Source: Allosphingosinicella indica
GTDB taxonomy: Bacteria; Pseudomonadota; Alphaproteobacteria; Sphingomonadales; Sphingomonadaceae
NCBI RefSeq assembly: GCF_900177405.1
Contig: NZ_LT840185.1
Span: 1,913,501-1,977,500, forward strand
DNA length: 64,000 nucleotides
Direction of reading: 5' to 3'
This document shows positions 45,355 to 53,444 of the stretch, one piece after another. The position numbers and the translations under genes were made by a program. The notes under the pieces are model-generated. The model had not been told where the DNA came from and ran no database searches. It saw nothing but the letters and a program-made list of their open reading frames with translations. The number at the start of each line of letters is the position of its first letter. The first letter of the stretch is position 1.

Positions 45355-45779
45355 GCCGCCTCCCGTGCGATCAGGTCTTCGATATGGTCCGGACGCGGCT
45401 TGCCGGCGCGCAGCCGCTCGATGGTGCGCGCGTCGACATAGTCGCGCCAGCCGCAGATCTGCTCGCCGCGGAAGTCGATCACCCCCGCATAGGGATAAGC
45501 GACGCGCTGCCCCTCACTGGTGTCATAGGCGTCGGTGCCTTCGACGAAGAGCCGGTCCGCCGTCTCGGCATGCGCGACGATCGTCCACTCGACCGCGTGC
45601 ATGTCGGCGGCGAACCGCTCGATCAGCGCGGCCGCTTCCGCCTTGCCGCGCGCGGGCGGCGCGATCGCGGCGGCGTAATGCCAGACCACATCGTCGGTCA
45701 TCGCGTCGAGCACGAAGGCGCCATCCTTGCGCTCCCATGCGTCGATCACGGCTTTGAACTGCTCGAAGCGGCGCGCCAT
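45351..45779 (-). CDS. SnoaL/NTF2-like protein
   Basis: The 142-residue protein has the cone-shaped NTF2 pattern: an N-terminal helix pair, TDDVVWHYAA, MHAVEWTIVAHAETADRLFVEG, and a terminal IDFRGEQICGWRDYVDA. Members act as epoxide hydrolases, isomerases or ligand binders. The position between thiolase and ligase genes, with a stop/start overlap to the ligase, suggests a role in the same acyl-CoA pathway. GAGGAG precedes the ATG. No catalytic claim is made. Confidence 0.78.
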   Translation of the reverse strand: MARRFEQFKAVIDAWERKDGAFVLDAMTDDVVWHYAAAIAPPARGKAEAAALIERFAADMHAVEWTIVAHAETADRLFVEGTDAYDTSEGQRVAYPYAGVIDFRGEQICGWRDYVDARTIERLRAGKPRPDHIEDLIAREAA

Positions 45780-45830
45780 TTCAGCTCCTCGTCCCGGCGC
45801 GGGCCTTGCCCCGTCGCCCTCATGTTTTTC

Positions 45831-47060
45831 CTACGCAGCCTCGCGCTCCACCACGAAGCTGACGGTGGTGGTGGTCGATCCGCCGATATTGAGCGTCTGC
45901 ATCCGCCGCGCGCCCTCCACCTGATAATCGCCCGCCGTCCCCGTCACCTGCTTCGCGCCGTCGAGCACCATGCGCACCCCCGTCGCGCCGACCGGATGGC
46001 CGAGCCCGATTAGCCCGCCCGAGGGGTTGATCGGGATCCGCCCGCCCATCGCGATGCTGCCGTCCTCGATCGCCTTCCAGGATTCGCCCGGCGCGGTGAT
46101 GCCGAGATGGTCGATCGCCATATATTCGGTGGTCGTGAAGCAGTCGTGGGTCTCCACCGCGTCGATCTGGTCGACCGCGCTCACCCCCGCGCGCTTCCGC
46201 GCATCCTCGATCGCGCGGCGGACCTGCGGGAAGACATAGTCCTGCCCCTCGCTCGCGCGGACCTTGTCGCGATAGGCGATCGGCGCGGAGCGGTGCCCCC
46301 AGCCGCTGATCCGCGGCAGGCTGTCGATCGCGACCCCGCGCTTCGCCGCATAATCCGCCGCCGCGCGGCGCGAGGCGAGGAAGATTATTGCCGCGCCGTC
46401 GGTGATCTGGCCGCAATCCATCTTGCGGGTGCGGCCTTCCACCACCGGATTGGCGGCATCGTCCTCGCTGAAGCTGTCGGGGCCGAACTGCCAGCCGCGC
46501 GTCTGCGCGTTGGGGTTGCGCCGCGCATTGCCGAAATTGGTCTCGGCGATCCGCATCAGATGCGCGTATTTGAGGCCGTGGCGCCGGTCATATTCGTCGG
46601 CGAGCTCCGAAAAGGCGCGCGGCCAAATATAGTCCGCATCGGCGAATTCGTGGCCCCGCCAGCAGGCCGCGCCCAGATGGTCGGCCGCCTGCTGCCCCGG
46701 CACGTTGCGCATCTGCTCGATGCCGATCACCGCGGCGAGGTCGTAGCGCCCGGCCTCGATCTCGGCCATCGCGGAGAGGATGGCGACGCTGCCCGAGGCG
46801 CAGGCCGCTTCGTGCCGCGCGGTCGGCAGTCCGTCGAAATCGGGATGCACCAGCCCGAAGAAACCGCCGAGCAGCGCTTGCCCCGCGAACAGGTCGGATA
46901 CGAAATTGCCGACATGGCCGGTCTCGATATCGGCGGCGTCGAGCTTCGCCGCGGCGAGTCCCTCGTTCACCGTCTCGGCGAAGGCGCCGGCAAGGTCGGT
47001 GCCCTCGCGCGCCCAGTTGCGCGCGAAATCGCTCTGCCAGCCGCCCAGAACATAGACCAT
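45831..47060 (-). CDS. Thiolase (SCP2-type acyl-CoA thiolase-like)
   Basis: The 409-residue protein has the thiolase nucleophile Cys87 in EAACASGS and the GLGHPVGATG box near 356-365. HDCFTT lies between them, but no canonical C-terminal catalytic Cys is seen. That pattern fits SCP2-type thiolases that cleave 3-oxoacyl-CoA. ATG at 47060 is preferred because GGGAGA precedes it and the product begins MVYVLGG; the frame extends 12 codons. It is the first gene of the catabolic operon and is followed by the NTF2-like gene after 51 bases. Confidence 0.85.
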   Translation of the reverse strand: MVYVLGGWQSDFARNWAREGTDLAGAFAETVNEGLAAAKLDAADIETGHVGNFVSDLFAGQALLGGFFGLVHPDFDGLPTARHEAACASGSVAILSAMAEIEAGRYDLAAVIGIEQMRNVPGQQAADHLGAACWRGHEFADADYIWPRAFSELADEYDRRHGLKYAHLMRIAETNFGNARRNPNAQTRGWQFGPDSFSEDDAANPVVEGRTRKMDCGQITDGAAIIFLASRRAAADYAAKRGVAIDSLPRISGWGHRSAPIAYRDKVRASEGQDYVFPQVRRAIEDARKRAGVSAVDQIDAVETHDCFTTTEYMAIDHLGITAPGESWKAIEDGSIAMGGRIPINPSGGLIGLGHPVGATGVRMVLDGAKQVTGTAGDYQVEGARRMQTLNIGGSTTTTVSFVVEREAA

Positions 47061-47195
47061 CGCCGTCTCCCGAAAGGATTGAGTTCGTTTATACAAGTCA
47101 TGCGGGCCTGCGCAACCGGCGCGGGGCAGGGCGCTTCAGCGCTCGCGGCCATGACGGTTGACTTGTCCGCGCTCCGCCCGCAGATGCGCCTCGCC

Positions 47196-47269
47196 GGCCC
47201 GATGGCGGAGTGGTGACGCAGAGGACTGCAAATCCTTGCACCCGGGTTCGATTCCCGGTCGGGCCTCCA
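47196..47269 (+). tRNA. tRNA-Cys (anticodon GCA)
   Basis: The cloverleaf is complete. Acceptor GGCCCGA pairs with TCGGGCC, the anticodon arm reads GGACT-GCA-AATCC and the T-arm is CCGGG-TTCGATT-CCCGG. The encoded end is T then CCA. The length is 74 bases. The histidine kinase gene follows by 55 bases. Confidence 0.97.
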
Positions 47270-47324
47270 ATTTTCCCGGTATCTTTTTGTGGCGGTGGCG
47301 CCGCGCGCGGCTAGTCTCGCGGCG

Positions 47325-48416
47325 ATGGACGCAACGCCAGCCCCGGATCTTGAACCTGCCGAATCGACCGTGCGCCTCGCGCTCCGCCACTGGCGGACGG
47401 TGGCGGCCATCTGGCTGGTCGCCGCGCTCGCCTGGACGCCGGCGGTCTATCTCACCACCGGCGGCGAGACCGCCCCGGTCCACATCCTCACCACCTTCGG
47501 CGGGATGCTGCTCCATTTCGCGCCCTGGGCGCTGGCGACGCCGCTGTTCCTCGCGCTCGGCCGGCTCCTGCCGCTCGGCCTCGGGCGCACGGCGCCGCAT
47601 GTTGCGCTGCTCCTCCTCCTCGCAGTCGTCGTCACGCCGCTGCTCACCGCGGTCGGCGTCGCCGCGTCGCGGGTCGTGATGATCGGCCTCGGCGCGTGGC
47701 AGTCGGACGGGCTGTTCGCCGGCTTCGGCCGCGCCGCGACGATCACCAGCCTGTTCTCGCTCCCCACCTATGTCGCGATGGTCGCGATCGGCCAGATCAC
47801 CGCTTATTTCGCCCGCTACCGCGAGCGCGAGCGGCTGCTCTCGCTCGCCCGCGCGCAGGCCTTGCGCGCCCAGATCGCCCCGCATTTCCTGTTCAATGCG
47901 CTGAATGCGATCAGCGAGCTCGGCTACAGCGACGCGGCCAAGGCGGACGCCGCGATCGTCCAGCTCGCCTCCTTGCTCCGCGACACGCTCGACCGGCCCG
48001 ACTGGACGAGCGTGCGCGAGGAGGTGGCGATGATCGCCGACCATGTCGCGCTCCACCGCATGCTGCTCGACGACCGCCTCGCTTTCTCGGTCACGGTCGA
48101 TCCCGATGCGTGGGAGGCGCGGCTTCCCGCGATGCTGCTCCAGCCGCTGGTCGAGAATGCGCTGGTCCACGGCATCTCGCGCCTGCCGGAGGGTGGCGCG
48201 GTCACCCTCCGCGCCGCGCGCGACGGCGCCGATCTCCGCATCGTCATCGCCAACGACGCCCCCGCCGACGTTCCAACCGGCAGCGGCGGCATCGGCCTCG
48301 CCAATGTCCGCCAGCGCCTCGCCGCGAGCTTCGCGGGCGCCGCCGCGCTCGCCTTCGACCGGGCCGCAACTTCGGCCACCGCGACGCTCCGCCTGCCATT
48401 CGAGCCCGCGCGATGA
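47325..48416 (+). CDS. LytS-type sensor histidine kinase
   Basis: The 363-residue membrane kinase has four hydrophobic helices in the first 165 residues. The His-kinase motif APHFLFNALNAISEL follows with His187, then an ATPase domain with LVENALVHGI and GGIGLANVRQRL. This is the LytS/YehU group, which pairs with LytTR regulators. ATG at 47325 is the better start; the frame runs 12 codons further up. It overlaps the regulator gene by ATGA. The signal sensed is not evident. Confidence 0.9.
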   Translation: MDATPAPDLEPAESTVRLALRHWRTVAAIWLVAALAWTPAVYLTTGGETAPVHILTTFGGMLLHFAPWALATPLFLALGRLLPLGLGRTAPHVALLLLLAVVVTPLLTAVGVAASRVVMIGLGAWQSDGLFAGFGRAATITSLFSLPTYVAMVAIGQITAYFARYRERERLLSLARAQALRAQIAPHFLFNALNAISELGYSDAAKADAAIVQLASLLRDTLDRPDWTSVREEVAMIADHVALHRMLLDDRLAFSVTVDPDAWEARLPAMLLQPLVENALVHGISRLPEGGAVTLRAARDGADLRIVIANDAPADVPTGSGGIGLANVRQRLAASFAGAAALAFDRAATSATATLRLPFEPAR

Positions 48417-49135
48417 TCCGCGCCGCGATCGTCGAGGACGTGCCGCTGGCGCGCGATCGGCTGCGGCGGATGCTCGCCGCGCATCGGGACATCCGCATCG
48501 TCGGCGCCGCGCCCAGCCTCGCCGCCGCGCGCGACATGTTGCGCTCCGCCGAGCCCGATCTCGTCTTCCTCGACGTGCAACTGCCGGACGGGGAGGGGCC
48601 GGAGCTGCTCTACCCGATGCCGCCCGCGGCGCGCCCGCTCATCATCTTCCTCACCGCGCGCGCCGATTACGCGCTCCCCGCCTTCGATCTCGAGGCGGTC
48701 GATTATCTGCTCAAGCCCGCGGGCGAGACGGAGCTGGCCCGCGCGCTCGATCGGGTCCGCGCGCGCATCCGGCCGGACGCGCCGGAGCCCGATCCGGCCG
48801 AAACCCACATCGCCGTCCGGGACGGGCGCCGCACCGATCTCGTTCCGCTCGCCGAGATCGATTATGTCGATGTCGCCGGCCATTATCTCTGCCTGCACGC
48901 CGGGCGCGACGTGCATCTGATCCGCGAGCCGATCGCCGCGCTCGCCGATCGGCTGGCGCCTGCCGGGTTCCTCCGCTGTCACCGCTCGGCGCTGGTCCGC
49001 ACCGGCGCGATCGTCGCGCTGGTCGATCGCCGCAATGGCGATGCCGATCTGACGCTGGCGAGCGGCGCCGTCGTGCCGCTGAGCCGCACCTACCGCCCCG
49101 CGCTCGAAGCTGCGCTCGCCGCCGCGAAGCGGTGA
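48413..49135 (+). CDS. LytTR-family response regulator
   Basis: The 240-residue protein has a receiver domain (VEDVPLARDRL, phospho-acceptor Asp54 in FLDVQLPDG, TAR and KPA switch residues). A LytTR DNA-binding domain covers about 135-238, with EIDYVDVAGHYLCLHAG and FLRCHRSALV. It is the partner of the upstream kinase. Regulators of this family bind promoter DNA as dimers. No target site was recognised nearby. Confidence 0.92.
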   Translation: MIRAAIVEDVPLARDRLRRMLAAHRDIRIVGAAPSLAAARDMLRSAEPDLVFLDVQLPDGEGPELLYPMPPAARPLIIFLTARADYALPAFDLEAVDYLLKPAGETELARALDRVRARIRPDAPEPDPAETHIAVRDGRRTDLVPLAEIDYVDVAGHYLCLHAGRDVHLIREPIAALADRLAPAGFLRCHRSALVRTGAIVALVDRRNGDADLTLASGAVVPLSRTYRPALEAALAAAKR

Positions 49136-49249
49136 TCCGCCCGGCCCGCGCCAACCCCGGCCCGGTTCCCGCCAAATCCGGCAGGCCCGCATTGCCCGCA
49201 CGGCCCGCGCCGGCAAACGCATCGCCCATCACTTCGATGGAGATCGATC

Positions 49250-50524
49250 ATGCGCGCCTTCGCCGCCTCGCTCGCCCTTTGCCTCACGGTTCCGGCAGTC
49301 GCCCACTCCGACACGCCCCCGGCCGCCGCGCCCAAGGCCGCCCAGCCCACCATCGCCTTCAAGGGCGGCCGCTGGTTCGACGGCGCCGCCTTCCGTCCCG
49401 CGCGCTGGTATGCGGTCGATGGCCGGCTCACGGCACGGCGCCCCAGCCGTATCGACGTTACCGTCGATCTCGGCGCCCGCTACGTCCTCCCGCCGTTGGT
49501 CGAGGCGCACAATCACAATGCCCAGAATGCCTTCATGGCACCCGGCACCAACCGCTCGCATCTCGCGCAGGGCATCTTCTATTCGGTGCAGATGTGCGCC
49601 AAGCGCGAGGCGCACCAGCCCTTCTCCGGCTTCTTCAATCGGCCGACCACGCTCGACGTCGCCTATAGCGAGGCGTGCTTCTCCTCGTCGGACGGCCACC
49701 CGCTCGGCATCGCGCTCGCCTCGATGAAACAGGCGGGCATGGAGCCTTCGGTCGCGGAGATGCGCAAGGGCTACGATCCGATCGACAGTCTCGCCGATCT
49801 CGATCGCGAATGGCCGCGCATCGCCGCGAACAAGCCCGATTTCGTCAAGCTCATCCTCATCAATTCGGAACGGCGCGCCGCCGACGCCAGGGATCCCGCG
49901 ATGTTCGGCTGGCTCGGGCTCGATCCCGCGCTCGTCCAGCCGATCGTCGATCGCGCCCACGCCGCCGGCATCCGCGTCATCGCCCATGGCGACAGCGCGG
50001 CGGACATCGCCATCGCGGTCCGCGCCGGCGCCGACATGATCGCGCACCTCCCCGGCTACCGCATCGCCGCCAACATGAAGGTCGAGGATTATCGCATCGC
50101 CGACGATGTGATCGCGGAGGCCGCGCGGCGCGGCACCGTCTTCGTCACCACTGCCGGCATCGCGAAGCACGACATCGCCAAGCGACCGCACCACGCGGCG
50201 CCGATCCGCGCGATGCAGATCGAGAATCTCACCCGCCTCCGCGCCGCGAACGTGCTGATCGTCATCGGCAGCGACGATGTGATGGGCAATGTCATCGGCG
50301 AGATCCTCTATCTCGACACCCTCGGCGTCATGCCCCGCGCCGAGTTGCTCCGCCGCGCGACGCAGGACAGCGCGCGGCTGATGTTCCCCAACCGCCGCAT
50401 CGGCGCGTTTGAGGAGGGGGCCGAAGCCAGCCTCGTCGCCTATGAGTCCGATCCGCTCGCCGGGCTCGCCGTCCTCAAGACGCCCGCGCTCCGCATCAAG
50501 CAGGGCGCACTGCTCGCCGACTGA
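49250..50524 (+). CDS. Exported metal-dependent amidohydrolase
   Basis: The 424-residue protein has a signal peptide (MRAFAASLALCLTVPAVAHS), so it is expected in the periplasm or outside. The amidohydrolase metal site is visible: EAHNHN at 85-90, a Lys in FVKLIL near 204 that could be carboxylated, VIAHGD, and a distal Asp in IGSDD. It cleaves an amide or similar bond of an unidentified small substrate. The ATG follows the LytTR gene by 114 bases. A strong palindromic stem-loop lies 20 bases after its stop. Confidence 0.85.
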   Translation: MRAFAASLALCLTVPAVAHSDTPPAAAPKAAQPTIAFKGGRWFDGAAFRPARWYAVDGRLTARRPSRIDVTVDLGARYVLPPLVEAHNHNAQNAFMAPGTNRSHLAQGIFYSVQMCAKREAHQPFSGFFNRPTTLDVAYSEACFSSSDGHPLGIALASMKQAGMEPSVAEMRKGYDPIDSLADLDREWPRIAANKPDFVKLILINSERRAADARDPAMFGWLGLDPALVQPIVDRAHAAGIRVIAHGDSAADIAIAVRAGADMIAHLPGYRIAANMKVEDYRIADDVIAEAARRGTVFVTTAGIAKHDIAKRPHHAAPIRAMQIENLTRLRAANVLIVIGSDDVMGNVIGEILYLDTLGVMPRAELLRRATQDSARLMFPNRRIGAFEEGAEASLVAYESDPLAGLAVLKTPALRIKQGALLAD

Positions 50525-50544
50525 TCCGGATTCGCGTGCCCATC

Positions 50545-50582
50545 TGTCCGCATCCGGACATTCCTCTGTCCGGATGCGGACA
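50545..50582. promoter_or_regulatory. Double palindrome, possible operator or activator site
   Basis: TGTCCGCATCCGGACA and TGTCCGGATGCGGACA are perfect reverse complements separated by six bases (TTCCTC). Each half is itself a palindrome of TGTCCG around four bases. The pair lies about 50 bases upstream of a sigma-54-type promoter, at the distance expected for an enhancer-binding-protein site. It could alternatively end the amidohydrolase transcript, but no T-run follows. Confidence 0.65.
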
Positions 50583-50633
50583 TTCTGCTGTGCCTTTGGC
50601 CATGCTATTCCCGCGATCGCGCGGCACCCGCGC

Positions 50634-50650
50634 TTGGCACGCGCCTTGCT
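50634..50650 (+). promoter_or_regulatory. Sigma-54-type -24/-12 promoter
   Basis: TTGGCAC, five bases (GCGCC), then TTGCT fits the RpoN consensus TGGCAC-N5-TTGC with no mismatch. It would start transcription at about 50660 and give a leader of 140 bases to the methyltransferase gene. A 20-codon open frame starts in that leader at about 50675; it has no clear ribosome-binding site and is not called. Confidence 0.6.
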
Positions 50651-50799
50651 CCGTCAGGGGCAGCGGGGGCGGCCATGCTGGGGTGCCGTCCCCGCGTCCT
50701 CGAATGTCCGCTTGGCCTCGTGCCTCGCGCCCGATAAGAACCCAGACGGACGTTAGTGTATTGCATGTGTAAGACAGTTGTGCGAATAGGTCTTCCGGG

Positions 50800-51462
50800 A
50801 TGAACCAGCAGAATTTCGACGAGATGCGCCGCGCGATGATCGCGAGCCAGCTTCGGACCACCGGGGTCAACGATCCCCAGGTGCTCGCCGCCATCGGCAG
50901 CGTCGCGCGCGAGCGCTTCGTGCCCGCCGACCGCGTCGCCACCGCTTATGCCGAGATCCCGACGCCGCTGGGCGACGGCCGCGCGATGGGCCCGCCGATG
51001 GCGCTCGGCCGCCTGCTCGCCGAGGTGCGCCCGCGCGCCGGCGAGCGTGCGCTCGTGATCGGCGCCGCCACCGGCTATGCCGCCGCGGTGATGCATGCGC
51101 TCACCGGCCATGTCGTCGCGGTCGAGGAGGATGCGGGCCTGGCTGCTCAGGCGCGCGATGCGCTGGAAGGCACCGGCGTCGAACTGGTCGAGGCGCCGCT
51201 CCGCGACGGTTACGCCGCCGGCGCGCCTTATGACGTAATCCTGATCGACGGCGCGGTGGAAAGCGTGCCGCAGGCGCTGGTCGAGCAGCTCGCGCGTGAT
51301 GGCCGCATGGCCGCGGCGATCGTCGATCGCGGCGTCACCCGGCTCGCGATCGGGCGGCGCGGCGGCTCGGGCTTCGCATTGCTGCCGTTCGCCGATGTCG
51401 AGGCGGCGCTGCTTCCGGGCTTTTCGCTGCCCGCGGGCTTTCAATTCGAAGGGGTGGAATGA
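50800..51462 (+). CDS. Protein-L-isoaspartate O-methyltransferase-family protein
   Basis: The 220-residue protein has the SAM-binding loop as VIGAATGYAAAV, the MIASQLRTTGV and ERFVP regions of the N-terminal half, and a TPLGDGRAMGPPMALGR loop. These fit the PCMT family, which repairs isoaspartate residues. The usual Gly-Ser-Gly of the SAM loop is Ala-Ala-Thr-Gly, so activity is likely but not certain. It overlaps tolC by ATGA and lies downstream of the sigma-54-type promoter. Confidence 0.85.
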   Translation: MNQQNFDEMRRAMIASQLRTTGVNDPQVLAAIGSVARERFVPADRVATAYAEIPTPLGDGRAMGPPMALGRLLAEVRPRAGERALVIGAATGYAAAVMHALTGHVVAVEEDAGLAAQARDALEGTGVELVEAPLRDGYAAGAPYDVILIDGAVESVPQALVEQLARDGRMAAAIVDRGVTRLAIGRRGGSGFALLPFADVEAALLPGFSLPAGFQFEGVE

Positions 51463-52931
51463 GGCTGATGCGGGGACGTTTGATGGCGGCCGCGGCGCTG
51501 GTGGCGCTGACGGCGGGCGGCAGTGCGCAGGCGGATACGCTGCGTGAGGCGCTGGTGCAGACCTATCGCAGCAACCCGACGCTGACCGGCCAGCGCGCGC
51601 AGGTCCGCGTCGCCGACGAAGGCGTCGCCATCGCCCGCGCCGGCGGACGGCCGCAGATTTCGGGCACCGCCGGCGTCAATCAGGATTTGACGCGCACCGG
51701 CGGCGGCAACGGACGTAACCTGAGCGCCGGCATCGATCTCAGCCTGCCGATCTTCCAGGGCGGCCGCGTCCGCAACGGCATCCGCGCCGCCGATGCGCGG
51801 GTCGATGCCAGCCGCGCCGATCTCCGCGCCACCGAGGGTGATGTCTTCACCGAGGCGGTCGCCGCCTACATGGACGTGATTCGCGATCGCTCGATCGTCA
51901 CGCTCAACAGCAATCAGGTCCGCGTCCTCGAAACCAACCTCCGCGCCACGCAGGACCGGTTCGAGGTCGGCGACGTCACCCGTACCGACGTCGCCCAGTC
52001 CGAGGCGCGGCTGTCGCTGGCGCGCAGCACGCTCGCCACCGCCGAGGGCCAGCTCACCGCGAGCGAGGAGAATTATCAGCGCGTCATCGGCGCGCCTCCG
52101 GGCGAGCTTGCGCCGCCGCCGCCGTTGCCGCCGCTCCCCGGCACGCCCGAGCAGGCGGTCGAGACCGCGCTCGCCAACAATGCCGATCTCGTCTCGATCG
52201 CCGCGCAGATCCGCGCCGCGGGGCTCGACGTCTCGGTCGCCCGCGCCGATCGCCTGCCCACCGTCTCGGCGATCGGCAACGGCCGCTACACCAATTATCT
52301 CGGTAGCGCGGACGAGCAGTTTGGATCGCCCACCGGCACCATCGCGAACACGCAGACCAGCACCGGCATCGGCGTGCAGGCGTCGATCCCGCTCTATCAG
52401 GGCGGCATCGTCGGCGCCCGCGTCCGCCAGACCCAGGCCCGCCAGAGCGCGCTTCTGGAACAGGGCGTCGCGGTCGAGCGGCTTGTCATCGCCAACGCCC
52501 GCGCCGCCTTCGCCAGCTACACAGCCTCGCTCGACGCGATCAAATCGAACGAGGTCGCGGTCGCCGCCAACACGCTCGCGCTCGAAGGCACCCGCGCCGA
52601 GCAGGGCGTCGGCACCCGCAACGTGCTCGACGTGCTGAATGCCGAGCAGGAGCTTTTGAACAGCCAGGTGCTGCTCGTCACCGCGCGCCGCGACGCCTAT
52701 GTCGCGGGCTTCAACCTCCTGAACGCCACCGGCCAGGCGGAGATGGACGATCTCAACCTCGACGGCGGCTATATCTACGATCCGGTCGCCAATTATGATC
52801 GGGTGAGCCGCCGCGCCGGCGACTGGTCGGACGATCCGGCCCCGGAGGCGGTCGCGACGCGCACCGTGGTCGGTCCGCCGGCCCCCGCCACGGACCCTGC
52901 ACAGACCCCCGTGACACCGCCGCAGCAATAG
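51459..52931 (+). CDS. tolC: TolC-family outer-membrane efflux channel
   Basis: The 490-residue protein has a signal peptide (LMAAAALVALTAGGSAQA) and the two internally related TolC halves. Each half contains long helices with TREALVQTYRSNPTLTGQRAQV-type and ATQDRFEVGDVTRTDVAQSEARL sequence, with barrel strands between. It forms the trimeric exit duct for tripartite pumps and type I secretion. The C-terminal tail is Pro/Thr-rich. It overlaps the methyltransferase stop by ATGA and is followed by the PopZ-like gene after 15 bases. No pump partner is adjacent. Confidence 0.94.
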   Translation: MRLMRGRLMAAAALVALTAGGSAQADTLREALVQTYRSNPTLTGQRAQVRVADEGVAIARAGGRPQISGTAGVNQDLTRTGGGNGRNLSAGIDLSLPIFQGGRVRNGIRAADARVDASRADLRATEGDVFTEAVAAYMDVIRDRSIVTLNSNQVRVLETNLRATQDRFEVGDVTRTDVAQSEARLSLARSTLATAEGQLTASEENYQRVIGAPPGELAPPPPLPPLPGTPEQAVETALANNADLVSIAAQIRAAGLDVSVARADRLPTVSAIGNGRYTNYLGSADEQFGSPTGTIANTQTSTGIGVQASIPLYQGGIVGARVRQTQARQSALLEQGVAVERLVIANARAAFASYTASLDAIKSNEVAVAANTLALEGTRAEQGVGTRNVLDVLNAEQELLNSQVLLVTARRDAYVAGFNLLNATGQAEMDDLNLDGGYIYDPVANYDRVSRRAGDWSDDPAPEAVATRTVVGPPAPATDPAQTPVTPPQQ

Positions 52932-52946
52932 GCAATAAACCCGCCC

Positions 52947-53381
52947 ATGGGCGGCATTAACCAAGATCCTTCGATGGAAGACATCCTCGCGTCGATCAAG
53001 CGCGTGATCGCAGAGGACGGGCGCACGTCGCCACGTCCGCCGCGCGGCACGCCACGCATCGTAGACACGGCGCCGCCCACGGCGGACGTCGAGGAAGACG
53101 ATGTGCTGGAACTCAGCGATCCTGTGGTCGAGGCGGAGGGGATCATGTCGGGCGACGCCGCGACCGCCAGCCGCGGCGCGCTCGCCGCGCTCGCCGCGAT
53201 TCGCCAGCAGCCCGCCGCCGCCGCACCCGAGGCCGCCGTCCCCGCAGGTGCCGCCGCGCCGCTCGAAGCGGTGGTGCGCGAGATGCTGAAGCCCATGCTC
53301 AAGGACTGGCTCGACCAGCATCTCCCCGAGATCGTCGAGAATCTCGTCGCCCGCGAAATCGCCCGCATCACGGGAAAGTAG
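52947..53381 (+). CDS. PopZ/DUF2497-family polar organising protein
   Basis: The 144-residue protein has the two conserved PopZ segments. The N-terminal SMEDILASIKRVIAE helix recruits partners, and the C-terminal MLKPMLKDWLDQHLPEIVENLVAREI helices drive oligomerisation. Between them is an acidic and Ala/Pro-rich disordered spacer. Caulobacter PopZ, at about 177 residues, forms a polar scaffold that holds the chromosome origin. This copy has a shorter spacer. It sits between tolC and valS, the usual alphaproteobacterial place. Confidence 0.88.
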   Translation: MGGINQDPSMEDILASIKRVIAEDGRTSPRPPRGTPRIVDTAPPTADVEEDDVLELSDPVVEAEGIMSGDAATASRGALAALAAIRQQPAAAAPEAAVPAGAAAPLEAVVREMLKPMLKDWLDQHLPEIVENLVAREIARITGK

Positions 53382-53444
53382 GCCGCTCGCCCGCGGCGAT
53401 CCGCTCGCTTGTCATCGCGCCGCCGAAACAGCATAGGCGCGGCC

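Noticed and set aside
50671-50740. 20-codon open frame in the pcm leader
   Set aside because: Weak ribosome-binding site and Arg/Pro-rich product; no support beyond chance.
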